The notes under the pieces: generated by a model
Seen by the model: only the letters and a program-made list of their open reading frames with translations
Databases searched by the model: none
Told to the model about the DNA's origin: nothing
Assembly: GCA_046597185.1 (NCBI GenBank)
Contig: JBKJLF010000903.1
Span: 1-18,066, forward strand
Length of the DNA stretch: 18,066 nt
Source of the DNA: CAMBDR01 sp046597185
GTDB lineage: Bacteria; Pseudomonadota; Gammaproteobacteria; Burkholderiales; Burkholderiaceae_D
Direction: 5' to 3'
Part shown: positions 1 to 6,979 of the stretch, in pieces
Layout of the letters: each line of letters begins with the position of its first letter
How positions within the stretch are numbered: the first letter of the stretch is position 1
Translations under genes and position numbers: made by a program

Positions 1-1314
1 AGCTACAATTGTGCAGTTACCGCCACAGGCGGGGCGCTATGTTGGGGTTATAACGCCGATGGCCAACTAGGTAATAGCAACCTAACCAACAGCAGCACGC
101 CTGTTGCTGTAACGGGCTTAAGCAGTGGCGTAATACAACTCGCCATCGCGTATTCGCACACCTGCGCACTGCTTGCTGGCGGCGGCGTGAGCTGTTGGGG
201 CTTGAATACCAATGGGCAACTGGGCAATGGCAGCGTCGCCAATAGCCCGGCACCAGTAACGGTATCAGGCTTGGCCGGTGCGGTGGCTATTGCAACAGGT
301 TATGATCAGAGTTGCGCGGTTATGTCCACTGGCGGGGTTAAATGCTGGGGTGCCAATGCCCAAGGGCAACTTGGTGACGGCACAAGCACGCAACGCACTA
401 CGCCCGTTGATGTGCTTGGGCTAAGTGGCGTCGTCGGAATTGCCTTGGGGGGATATTATAGTTGCGCGCTCATCAATACTGGGCAAATCAAGTGCTGGGG
501 CTATAACGCGTATGGGCAACTAGGTAATGGCACTACTACTCGCAGTTTGACGCGGGTTGATGTAGTCGGCGTCACCGACGCCAAAAGCATTACCGCAGGG
601 CTTTTCCACACTTGCGCCAAAACAAGCGGCGGCGTAGCAAAATGTTGGGGATACAATGCTTACGGGCAAATAGGCAATGGCAGCACCGCCACCGTTTTAG
701 CCCCTGTATTAGTCACTGGCTTGAGTTCGGGTGTGTTGCAATTGACAACATCGGGCTATAGCAACAGCACCTGCGCATTATTGATCGGCGGCATTGCAAA
801 ATGTTGGGGCTACAATCTTTATGGCCAACTTGGGAGCGGCGATACCGTCAATAAACTCACCCCCACCGCAGTAACAGGCTTGGCTGGCCCAGTCAGCTCG
901 ATCGCTATTGGCAATTCGGCCGCATGCGCGCGCGTGCAAGGTGGTGTGCAATGCTGGGGCGCAAATAACTCTGGGCAACAAGGCGCGGGCAACACAGTGG
1001 CCGTACCCTTCCCACAAAACGCCGTCGGCCTGTTTGGTGCGCCACCACCACAACTGCCAATGCCACTCAGCCCCATTACATCAAACACGCCCGTCTATAC
1101 TTGGAAAGCCATCCCCGGCGCAAGCTCCTACCGCCTACGCATCAATGGCGTAACGACCGCATACACCGCCGCCGCCGCCAACTGCCCAGACGGCGTCGGC
1201 TTATGCACTCGTACCAGCGTTGTGCTAACGCCCGGAGCCTATTCATGGCAGGTACAAGGTTTTAACGATTATGGCGCTGGCGCATGGAGCGCGCTGATTC
1301 CATTCTCGCTATAA
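1..1314 (+). CDS. RCC1-repeat (regulator of chromosome condensation-like) protein, 5' end outside window
   Basis: The frame is open from base 1 to the TAA at 1312-1314, so the real start lies upstream and the 437 visible codons are the C-terminal part. Seven RCC1-type repeats are visible, each with a pattern like 'CAL...G.v.CWGxNxxGQLGNG', with centres near nucleotides 40, 200, 345, 505, 650, 815 and 960. They are followed by about 90 residues resembling a fibronectin-III-like or other beta-sandwich domain ('YTWKAIPGASSYRLRING', then 'SWQVQGFNDYGAGAWS'). RCC1 repeats fold into seven-bladed beta-propellers. Bacterial members are usually exported or surface proteins of unknown ligand, and each blade here has a Cys pair. 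A perfect 9-bp hairpin follows the stop. The repeat family is clear; the biological role is not known. Confidence 0.9.
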   Translation, partial: SYNCAVTATGGALCWGYNADGQLGNSNLTNSSTPVAVTGLSSGVIQLAIAYSHTCALLAGGGVSCWGLNTNGQLGNGSVANSPAPVTVSGLAGAVAIATGYDQSCAVMSTGGVKCWGANAQGQLGDGTSTQRTTPVDVLGLSGVVGIALGGYYSCALINTGQIKCWGYNAYGQLGNGTTTRSLTRVDVVGVTDAKSITAGLFHTCAKTSGGVAKCWGYNAYGQIGNGSTATVLAPVLVTGLSSGVLQLTTSGYSNSTCALLIGGIAKCWGYNLYGQLGSGDTVNKLTPTAVTGLAGPVSSIAIGNSAACARVQGGVQCWGANNSGQQGAGNTVAVPFPQNAVGLFGAPPPQLPMPLSPITSNTPVYTWKAIPGASSYRLRINGVTTAYTAAAANCPDGVGLCTRTSVVLTPGAYSWQVQGFNDYGAGAWSALIPFSL

Positions 1315-1335
1315 CGGCAAGGTAACACGGCACTA

Positions 1336-1359
1336 AGTTGGCGCTAGTCTGCGCCAACT
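1336..1359 (+). other. Perfect 9-bp hairpin after the RCC1 gene
   Basis: AGTTGGCGC (1336-1344), loop TAGTCT, GCGCCAACT (1351-1359). It starts 21 bases after the RCC1 stop codon and could end that transcript, but no T-run follows, so a standard intrinsic terminator is not proven. Its right arm is also the first bases of the 115-bp duplicated segment. The second copy of that segment lacks the left arm and cannot form the hairpin. Confidence 0.45.
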
Positions 1360-1465
1360 CCCCGTACCCAAAATAGCATACCAATCCAATCTTTCCCCGC
1401 AAAAGCCCAAAAATAGCGTATGGTTACAAGCAATTTCACTAAAGAAAGCCGCCACCATGCCCGCC
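1351..1465 (+). repeat. 115-bp direct repeat, copy 1 (duplicate of the MOSC gene upstream region and start)
   Basis: Bases 1351-1465 match 2083-2197 without gaps, with about four mismatches, at a constant offset of 732 bp. The match ends after ATGCCCGCC, which are the first three codons of the MOSC gene at 2189. Copy 1 therefore carries a false start codon at 1457. Reading on from it gives a 58-codon frame to the TGA at 1631-1633 that has no MOSC similarity beyond its first few residues and overlaps the next gene in another frame. Confidence 0.9.
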
Positions 1466-1532
1466 ATTGTCAGCGTGGGCGACGCGGGCGACGCGATAGC
1501 GACGACGACGCCATCCATAATAGGTATTTGCC

Positions 1533-2021
1533 ATGCAAAAAAGATGTCTCCCCTTGTACTTCATCCTGCTAACCAGCTTTTCGGGTGCAGCACTGGCTGG
1601 CGACGCCGCGCCGCCCACGGCCACACCACTTGACAAGGAAATCGGCAATGCGATCAAACTTGGCCGCTACGCCGATGCGATTCAACTGATCCGAAGCAGC
1701 ACTTACCCTTGCGCCGTAAAAGCATTTTCGATGGGTGACTTGGTGCTGCAAGGCTGGGCTGATTCACAAGCCCAGCAACGCCCGCTGGAACCGTTGGAAA
1801 CGGGCATTAATTTACTGGAAGAATCGGCCCTAGCCGGACGGGCGCAGGCCATCTCCAGCTTAGCGGGGCTGTTTTATACCGGCCTGCGTGATGAGGCGGG
1901 CGGGCGCGAGTTGGTAGCGCAAAATGCCGCATTGCAATCCTGCTGGGAAACCACAAAAACCAACCCTGCCCAAGCGAAAACCTGTGTCGTCCTGCGCGCT
2001 AGCGGCAAAATAAACCCATGA
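1533..2021 (+). CDS. Small exported protein, Sel1/TPR-like helical (hypothetical)
   Basis: 162 residues. The first 22 form a signal peptide: basic MQKR, hydrophobic core 'LPLYFILLTSF', and an ALA-type cleavage site before 'GDAAPP'. The mature part is helical with two imperfect helix-turn-helix units ('IGNAIKLGRYADAIQLI' and 'GINLLEESALAGRAQAISSLAGLFYTGLRD'), the spacing and small residues of Sel1/TPR-like repeats. A conserved-looking Cys pair lies in the C-terminal half. The upstream ribosome site is weak (TAGGT before ATTTGCC). The gene lies exactly between two copies of a 115-bp direct repeat, so it may have arrived or been rearranged with it. Function unknown; periplasmic location is inferred from the signal peptide. 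Confidence 0.7.
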   Translation: MQKRCLPLYFILLTSFSGAALAGDAAPPTATPLDKEIGNAIKLGRYADAIQLIRSSTYPCAVKAFSMGDLVLQGWADSQAQQRPLEPLETGINLLEESALAGRAQAISSLAGLFYTGLRDEAGGRELVAQNAALQSCWETTKTNPAQAKTCVVLRASGKINP

Positions 2022-2082
2022 CAGCCACCATTAATGCAACCCGTCTATAGCGGTTTAGCCGTGGATTGAACCATTATGGTAC

Positions 2083-2197
2083 GCGCCAACGCCCCGTACC
2101 CCAAATAGCATACCAATCCAATCTTCCCCCGCAAAAGCCCAAAAATAGCGTATGGTTACAAGCAATTCCACTAAAGAAAGCCGCCACCATGCCCGCC
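2083..2197 (+). repeat. 115-bp direct repeat, copy 2 (native position before the MOSC gene)
   Basis: Partner of 1351-1465. This copy runs into the intact MOSC coding sequence, so it is probably the original. It contains the 5' leader and ATGCCCGCC, the first three codons of that gene. Confidence 0.9.
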
Positions 2198-2731
2198 CTC
2201 GTCATCGCCGTTAGCGCCTACCCAACGCACGCGTTTTCCAAACCTGTGCTTAGCCACATTCACCTGCTGCAAGGTCTAGGCGTGGAAGGCGATGCGCATT
2301 GTGGCGTCACGATAAAACACCGTTCACGCGTGGCAGCCGACCCAACGCAACCCAATTTACGGCAAGTCCATCTTCTCCACAGCGAATTGTTTGAAGAACT
2401 GCACGCCCAAGGCTTCCACCTAACGCCGGGGCAGATTGGCGAAAATATCCTAACGCGCGGCATCGATTTGCTGGCCTTGCCAGTGGGTGCCGAATTGGCG
2501 CTTGGCCCGCATGCGCGGGTACGCATTACGGGCTTACGCAACCCGTGCGCGCAACTGGAGCAATTTCAGCAGGGCTTGCTCGCTGCCGTGCTAGACCGCG
2601 CCGAAGACGGCACGCTGATACGCAAAGCGGGCATCATGGGCGTGGTGCTGGCGGGCGGGCGCGTGTGCGCGGGCGATGCGATTGAACTAGCGCTCCCCAG
2701 CGGGCCACAAATTAAATTAGATCGGGTTTAA
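2189..2731 (+). CDS. MOSC domain-containing protein
   Basis: 180 residues from the ATG at 2189. The open frame extends upstream to 2066, but the extra residues are proline-rich and unlike the family, while 'MPALVIAVSAYPTHAFSKP' is the usual MOSC-protein N-terminus. Typical motifs follow: 'GLGVEGDAHCGVTIKHRSR', 'PNLRQVHLLH', 'GQIGENILTRGIDLLALPVGA', 'ITGLRNPCAQLEQFQ' with the conserved Cys of the NPC motif, and 'RKAGIMGVVLAGG'. MOSC domains occur in molybdenum-cofactor sulfurases and in stand-alone YiiM/YuaD-type proteins that handle Moco-bound sulfur or reduce N-hydroxylated bases. This short form is of the stand-alone type (COG2258). The conserved Cys is where the family carries its sulfur or Moco ligand. 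The first three codons are part of a 115-bp duplication. Confidence 0.92.
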   Translation: MPALVIAVSAYPTHAFSKPVLSHIHLLQGLGVEGDAHCGVTIKHRSRVAADPTQPNLRQVHLLHSELFEELHAQGFHLTPGQIGENILTRGIDLLALPVGAELALGPHARVRITGLRNPCAQLEQFQQGLLAAVLDRAEDGTLIRKAGIMGVVLAGGRVCAGDAIELALPSGPQIKLDRV

Positions 2732-2926
2732 TTGGCCCATTCGGGTGCCAACGCCCCGATGTTGCGCTTGATGCCCGGTTTTATGCATAATATCGCAAAG
2801 CCGCTTTACGGCCGCCGAAAACCCCTTAAGCTGGCCGCTCTTTGGCTCGCCGAGCCGTCACACTGCCATCGCCATGGCACGCTGACGTCAGCTTGCCCAA
2901 CCCACCCCCACGAAAGGAATGGCCTC

Positions 2927-3037
2927 ATGTTATATCAATGGTTACTGGTTAGCACAATCGTTGCCAGTTCATCAGCCCTAGCACCAGACTACCGTCCGAC
3001 CTTTTTTCCCCAGCCAACTGAAAGCCCCGCAAACTAG
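2927..3037 (+). CDS. Possible 36-aa small hydrophobic protein
   Basis: ATG at 2927 is preceded at good distance by AAAGGA (2914-2919), a fair ribosome site. The product begins 'MLYQWLLVSTIVASSSALAP', like a short signal peptide or single membrane segment, and ends with a polar Pro-rich tail. The last two thirds overlap on the other strand the poorly conserved 3' end of the transposase remnant, so conservation cannot be judged. The same frame is open upstream to 2732, but those residues look non-coding. I do not recognise it; it may be chance. Confidence 0.3.
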   Translation: MLYQWLLVSTIVASSSALAPDYRPTFFPQPTESPAN

Positions 3038-3668
3038 CGTTTGCATGCATCCTTAACCCGGAAATAAGCTGAATGGATGTATGATCTGACGCTTCGGGTG
3101 TTGCTGCCATTTTGGCCCTAACCGGATTCAAATCGCCATACGCCATACAGGTCAGCAAAGCACTTTCATCGAGCAATGCCTGGCTTTTAAATCGCTCCTC
3201 CCAAAACCGTCCCGTTACCTTGTCTTCGTGATTGGCTTGTCGGGCAATCGGCTCATTCAGGCTGCGCATAAACCAACTGATATCCATCAAGCGCTCGCGC
3301 CAGCAGGTTATGGATTTCTGGAATGCCGGATTTTCAAGCTCATTGCTTGTATTTTGGCTTAAATCTTCTTTTAAGTGCAGCGTGGCGGCAAACGCGAATT
3401 TCGGGACATCCATCGAATTTCGGGACATCCATCGTCCATCGGAGAGTTTCGCGGAGAGTTTCGGGACATCCATCTTTGTGGGTGTCCCGTTTTGTCCCGG
3501 TTTTGTCCTCCTCTCATCAGATGCGCTCATTACTGCGCATGATCCATTCCACCAAATCCGGCCCGCCGTCGGCAACGTCAGCACGGCCGGATCTGGATTC
3601 GATGTAAAGCTATACTGTGTGAAAGGCTTTGAATGGGTTTTCTTCTGCCACAATAGCCATGGATTCAC
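2949..3668 (-). pseudogene. Remnant of REP-associated / IS200-like transposase (RAYT family)
   Basis: A 239-codon frame. Only residues about 96-200 (nucleotides about 3383-3069) look like the family: 'WRERLMDISWFMRSLNEP', 'IARQANHEDK', 'GRFWEERFKSQALLDESALL', 'MAYGDLNPVRAKMAATPE', 'DHTSIQ'. This is the C-terminal half of the long REP-associated transposases (about 300 or more residues). The N-terminal half with the HUH (H-x-H) nuclease motif is absent. In its place are about 95 unrelated residues partly encoded by short repeats (recurrent 'MDVPK'). The C-terminal end also lacks the usual '..DYLELVDWTGR'-like ending. A functional Y1 nuclease cannot be made. The real start is uncertain; the ATG at 3668 is only the longest choice. 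Confidence 0.75.
3395..3508. repeat. REP-like repeat cluster with hairpin inside the transposase remnant
   Basis: Three copies of TTCGGGACATCCATC: two in tandem with a 19-bp period (3395-3413 and 3414-3432) and one at 3460-3474. A tandem 12-bp CGGAGAGTTTCG (3440-3451 and 3452-3463) lies between them. The third copy forms a hairpin with the following inverted copy: CGGGACATCCA (3462-3472), loop TCTTTG, TGGGTGTCCCG (3479-3489), 11 pairs with one G-T. Two further TGTCC(C) runs follow to 3508. Short palindromic repeats next to a RAYT transposase are the normal association of REP elements. Confidence 0.75.
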
Positions 3669-3696
3669 AAATTTTATCGATGATGTTCTTGTTCAT
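3610..3696 (-). CDS. Short ORF (28 aa) with strong ribosome site, probably the truncated start of a lost gene
   Basis: ATG at 3696 is preceded by AGGAG (complement of 3704-3708) at ideal spacing. The frame reads 'MNKNIIDKICESMAIVAE...' and stops at a TAG (3612-3610). Immediately beyond, the same frame is open for 30 more codons ('LYIESRSGRADVADGGPD...') to a double stop TGATGA at 3519-3514. The whole 59-codon frame looks more like one protein with an internal amber codon than two ORFs. The longer transposase frame overlaps it out of phase and has no such ribosome site. I do not recognise the protein; it may be a decayed small regulator or a gene start cut off by the REP/RAYT insertion. Confidence 0.4.
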   Translation of the reverse strand: MNKNIIDKICESMAIVAEENPFKAFHTV

Positions 3697-3933
3697 AATA
3701 AGTCTCCTAAGTGGTTAGTGTTTTAAAAGAGTGGATTACGTGCCGGTAGCGGTGCTATTCGTGACCTGGCAGTGTATTTTTTGTGGTTACGCTGTTGGTC
3801 TGTAGTAACTATATCGGATGGCGAGATTGGGGGCAATTGGACTAAAGTACCATTTGCTGGACGTGGTGCGCTTATGCTAGCATCGCGCTGGGGCACTCAC
3901 TTACTTACTCACTCACTTCATCATCAGGTCACC
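3697..3933. other. Intergenic region without recognisable gene
   Basis: This A+T-richer stretch separates the minus-strand short ORF from the PNPOx remnant. The frame open from 3772 gives no family-like sequence before 3934. Near 3894-3922 there is a small simple repeat of ACTC/ACTT units. No convincing promoter or RNA structure was found. Confidence 0.4.
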
Positions 3934-4084
3934 ATGATTTCTGCAGAAATTAAAAATTACATTGAACTGGGTATTTTATGTTGGCTCGCCAGTGGCACCA
4001 AGCTATCGCTTCTTTAAGCAAACAGCGCAAGCAGATCGAATTAAAAATGCCATGATTGCTTATGGCGTGCCACCACTCAAATAA
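3934..4084 (+). pseudogene. Pyridoxamine 5'-phosphate oxidase-family (flavin-binding) gene with large internal deletion
   Basis: ATG at 3934 opens with 'MISAEIKNYIELGILCWLA', which matches the start of the small PNPOx-like FMN proteins (usual pattern M-(I/L)-x-x-E-I-x-x-Y-I-...-LCWLAT). The frame ends at 4017. In the +1 frame, from about 3985 to the TAA at 4082-4084, the sequence reads 'VAPSYRFFKQTAQADRIKNA' followed by 'MIAYGVPPLK', the usual C-terminus of the same family (APSY.. then a ..YGV.P ending). The family is about 150 residues long; about 50 codons remain. The middle, with the FMN-binding beta-barrel, is missing, and the junction near 3980-3990 also shifts frame. No ribosome site is obvious. 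It cannot make a working flavoprotein. Confidence 0.75.
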
Positions 4085-4274
4085 AGATCGAAGATTAAAA
4101 AGAGTCAGCTATAAGTGCTACCCGGGGTAGGCAATGCACTGCCATCAGCCGCTTTTTCGTCAATTGTGTTGTTAAAAGAGGCTGCGTACTGGCACAATCA
4201 GGTGTCAGATGCAATACAATATCCTTGGCCGCAGGAAAAATATCCCACCACCATCAGCACACACAGGAGATCAC

Positions 4275-4661
4275 ATGAAACGAGTTACTGGCATCGGCGG
4301 CATCTTCTTCAAGGCAAAAGATGCACCAGCATTGCAAGCCTGGTACAAGCAGCATTTGGGCATTGATGTTCAGGTTTGGGGCGGCGCTGCCTTCACTTGG
4401 GCTGACGACCAAGGCAAACCGGTTGCAGGCACCACGGCCTGGTCGATTAATCCGCAAGAGAGTGACTACTTTGCGCCCAGCACCGCGCCCTTCATGGTCA
4501 ACTACCGCGTGGCAGACCTGCATGCCCTGGTCAAGGTGTTGAAGGAAGAGGGCTGTAATGTGCTGGATAAGGTTGATGAATCCGAATATGGCAAGTTTGC
4601 CTGGGTGATTGACCCCGAGGGAAACAAGGTTGAACTTTGGCAACCGCCTGAAGGGCAGTGA
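4275..4661 (+). CDS. VOC (glyoxalase/bleomycin-resistance) family protein
   Basis: 128 residues from the ATG at 4275, chosen because AGGAG (4265-4269) sits just upstream; the frame is open to 4209. Two beta-alpha-beta-beta-beta halves are visible: 'VTGIGGIFFKAKDAPALQAWY' then 'HLGIDVQVWGGAAFTW', and 'FMVNYRVADLHALVKVLKEEG' then 'FAWVIDPEGNKVELWQPP'. VOC proteins use paired halves to hold a metal and a small ligand (glyoxalase I, dioxygenases, drug-binding proteins). The C-terminal metal-type Glu is present (E120 in KVELW), but the usual N-terminal His of the first strand is replaced by Phe (GGIFF), so the classical glyoxalase metal set is incomplete. Substrate unknown. Single-gene unit, followed by a hairpin. 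Confidence 0.85.
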   Translation: MKRVTGIGGIFFKAKDAPALQAWYKQHLGIDVQVWGGAAFTWADDQGKPVAGTTAWSINPQESDYFAPSTAPFMVNYRVADLHALVKVLKEEGCNVLDKVDESEYGKFAWVIDPEGNKVELWQPPEGQ

Positions 4662-4700
4662 TAAGCCGCTTCTGTTAAGTGTGACAGCGAAATGTCGGAA

Positions 4701-4746
4701 CATCCACTTTTTGGGTTTTTTGAAAAGGTGGATGGCCCTTTTTCGG
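4701..4746 (+). terminator. Hairpin and T-run after VOC gene, possibly REP-derived
   Basis: CATCCACTTTTT (4701-4712) pairs with AAAAGGTGGATG (4723-4734): 12 pairs with one G-T and a 10-base loop. It is followed by GGCCCTTTTTC, a short T-run, so it could end the VOC transcript. The arm TCGGAACATCCACT resembles the TCGGGACATCCATC repeats of the transposase remnant about 1.3 kb away, so it may be a REP-type palindrome used as terminator. Confidence 0.5.
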
Positions 4747-4893
4747 ATGCCTTTTTCGCTGCCACACCAGATCGATGGGAAGTCTTCTTTTTATGTCTTG
4801 TGGAAATAAAATAACTGGTAAAAGTATGCTAGCCTTATATTTGGTTTTTTGGTTTTTAATTGAGCGTTAAAATGTTTGTTGAATTGGAACGAT

Positions 4894-6912
4894 ATGGCGA
4901 ATTTAGTGACTCAAAGCCCCGAAATGCGGCAATTTCTTGCGGCACCCGAGGTCAAGCCGATAGTGGATAGTGCTTTTGCAGCACATGGATTTTGGACTTG
5001 GGGTGTGGTGCTGATGCGGAATTTACGCTTCACTGCAAAGTCCCTCGTCATTTGCAGTATGTTTTTGATTCCGTTGGCCGTGTTAGGGTGGTTTTACAAC
5101 ACCAGCATGCTCGATTCAATCAATTTTTCTGCAAAAGAACACCTTGGTGTGGCATACGCCCAGGGCATTTTCCCGACTTTGACGCTGGCCCGGCAAATGC
5201 GCCATGAAGCAAGCCATGCGGCAGCGGCGGGCAAAGAAAGCGCCAACTTGGCAGCAACCAAAGAAAAACTCCTCGCCGCCCACGGCAAATTGGCCGGGTT
5301 GGAAAAACGTCTGGGGGCAGACTTAAATTCCGCCAAGGCGTTTAAAGCGGTGCAGGACGCATGGGCACAAACGGAGGCAGCCAAAGATGCCGATGCCAGT
5401 TTTAAGGCGCACAGCGCCCATATTGAAGCCTTGATGAGCTTGCTGACCGATGTGACCGATGGCTCCAACCTGACCCTGGACCCGGACCTGGACAGTTACT
5501 TTTTGATGGATGCCGCCTTGTTCAGAATACCGGATATCCTCGAAACCAGTGACAAACTCAGCGCCTTTGGCCTGGTCATTCTGAAGTCCGGGGCGATTAC
5601 GCCGACGCAACAAAGACGTGTCAGTGAATTGATCCCGATTGCCGAATTTCAAATGAAAAATATGCGTGATGGTTTGGCCAAATCGTTTGCTGCCACACCT
5701 GGCCTGAAGGCGAAAGTAGATGCCACCAAAAGCCTGGAGAATGGCGCTGCTTTCTTTGCATTGGCGCGCAGGAGCGTCATCGATAGCCAGGACTTTAGCC
5801 CTGCAGCGCAATCGGCCTTATTGGCTGCGGCCAATCAGGTTGCCAGTGAACACGATGCCATGGCCCAACGGCTGCTCATCGAACTCGATCTTTTGCTGGA
5901 CAAGCGCGTCAACGCCAGCAAAACGACGCTGTATGCGGTCAATAGCATCGCAGCCCTGGGCATTTTGTTGGCAGCCTATTTTTTCTATGCTTTTTTCAGA
6001 GTAACACGAGGCGGCTTGTTGCTGATCAGTAAGCATCTGATGGAAGTGGCAGCAGGTGATTTGCGTACCAGCCCGGCCAAGCCATGGGGGCATGATGAGC
6101 CCTCTTTGGTGATTGAAGATTTGCGGCTAGCCTATACTGAGCTACATGCCCTGATCCGCACGGTGCGCCACTCGGCGCGGACTTTACATGGCACCAGTGA
6201 AGAAATCTCGGTAGCCAGCCTGGACCTTTCTGCCCGTACTGAAGCCTCGGCGGCCTCGCTCGAAGAGCAGGCTGCGGCGATGGAAGAAATTGGTGCCACC
6301 GTTGGCAGTATGGCCGAACGTTCGCGCGTGACGGCGGACTTTGCTACCAGTAACGCCCAGGTTGCCGAGCAGGGGGGCAAGGAAATTCATTCGGTAATTC
6401 AAACCATGCATGACATCCATGCCTCGTCGGCCAAGATTAACGACATCATTGGCGTCATCAATGGCATTGCGTTTCAAACCAATATTTTGGCGCTCAATGC
6501 GGCAGTGGAAGCGGCGCGTGCGGGTGAAGCCGGGCGTGGTTTTGCGGTGGTGGCCAGTGAAGTGCGTAGCCTGGCGCAACGTAGCGCCGATGCCGCGCAG
6601 CAAATCAAAACATTGATCTCGCATAGCGTTGATCTCATTGCCAGCGGTACGATCATCGTCGAAAAAGCGGGTGCCACCATGAGCACCATGGTCGATAACA
6701 CCAAACAAATGAATGGCTTGATTAGCCAGATTTCAAACTCGGCAAAAGAAGAGTCGGAAGGGGTTGCGCAGGTTGTCAAAACCATTCAAACGCTGGATGA
6801 AAGTACCCGTAGTAACGCATTATTGGTGGAACAAACCGCGGCTGCATCGGCGGCACTGACCAAACAGGCTGAAGTTTTACAGCATGAGATTGCCAATTTC
6901 CGGGTGGCTTAG
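4894..6912 (+). CDS. Methyl-accepting chemotaxis protein (two-TM chemoreceptor)
   Basis: 672 residues from the ATG at 4894; the frame also allows TTG at 4876. GGAA lies close upstream. Layout: cytoplasmic N-terminal stretch, first membrane helix about 49-67 ('SLVICSMFLIPLAVLGWF'), periplasmic all-helical sensor of about 275 residues (no PAS or Cache signature), second membrane helix about 346-368, HAMP-like linker, then a long coiled-coil signalling domain. The conserved hairpin tip is clear at about residues 520-560: 'IIGVINGIAFQTNILALNAA', 'VEAARAGEAGRGFAVVASEV', 'RSLAQRSADAAQQIK'. It docks CheA/CheW and signals to CheY. The C-terminus ends in 'NFRVA' without a CheR-binding NWETF-type pentapeptide. 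The ligand cannot be told from sequence. The last codon and stop lie in a 10-bp tandem repeat. Confidence 0.95.
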   Translation: MANLVTQSPEMRQFLAAPEVKPIVDSAFAAHGFWTWGVVLMRNLRFTAKSLVICSMFLIPLAVLGWFYNTSMLDSINFSAKEHLGVAYAQGIFPTLTLARQMRHEASHAAAAGKESANLAATKEKLLAAHGKLAGLEKRLGADLNSAKAFKAVQDAWAQTEAAKDADASFKAHSAHIEALMSLLTDVTDGSNLTLDPDLDSYFLMDAALFRIPDILETSDKLSAFGLVILKSGAITPTQQRRVSELIPIAEFQMKNMRDGLAKSFAATPGLKAKVDATKSLENGAAFFALARRSVIDSQDFSPAAQSALLAAANQVASEHDAMAQRLLIELDLLLDKRVNASKTTLYAVNSIAALGILLAAYFFYAFFRVTRGGLLLISKHLMEVAAGDLRTSPAKPWGHDEPSLVIEDLRLAYTELHALIRTVRHSARTLHGTSEEISVASLDLSARTEASAASLEEQAAAMEEIGATVGSMAERSRVTADFATSNAQVAEQGGKEIHSVIQTMHDIHASSAKINDIIGVINGIAFQTNILALNAAVEAARAGEAGRGFAVVASEVRSLAQRSADAAQQIKTLISHSVDLIASGTIIVEKAGATMSTMVDNTKQMNGLISQISNSAKEESEGVAQVVKTIQTLDESTRSNALLVEQTAAASAALTKQAEVLQHEIANFRVA

Positions 6913-6977
6913 CAAAACTTAGCGAAACTTAGCAAAACTTAGCGAAACTTAGTGAAACTTAGCGAAACTTAGCGAAA
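6908..6977 (+). repeat. Seven-copy 10-bp tandem repeat CTTAGCGAAA
   Basis: Seven contiguous 10-bp units (6908-6917 through 6968-6977), consensus CTTAGCGAAA with only single-base variants (CTTAGCAAAA twice, CTTAGTGAAA once). The first unit contains the last bases of the chemoreceptor gene and its TAG stop, and every unit carries a TAG. The array then joins a response-regulator fragment. Such arrays change length by slippage. Confidence 0.95.
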
Positions 6978-6979
6978 CC

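Noticed and set aside
1457..1633. 58-codon ORF starting at the duplicated MOSC start
   Set aside because: After the first few codons it has no MOSC similarity and runs out of frame through the signal-peptide gene; it is a by-product of the repeat.
2732..2926. Upstream extension of the small ORF ending at 3037
   Set aside because: It begins at TTG directly after the MOSC stop with no ribosome site and unlikely composition; only the internal ATG at 2927 has a fair ribosome site.
4876..4893. TTG start giving a six-residue longer chemoreceptor
   Set aside because: The ATG at 4894 is in frame and preceded by GGAA; the TTG has no better ribosome site. The choice is not certain.
6908..6977. CRISPR-like array
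   Set aside because: Units are 10 bp and contiguous with no spacers; it is a simple tandem repeat.
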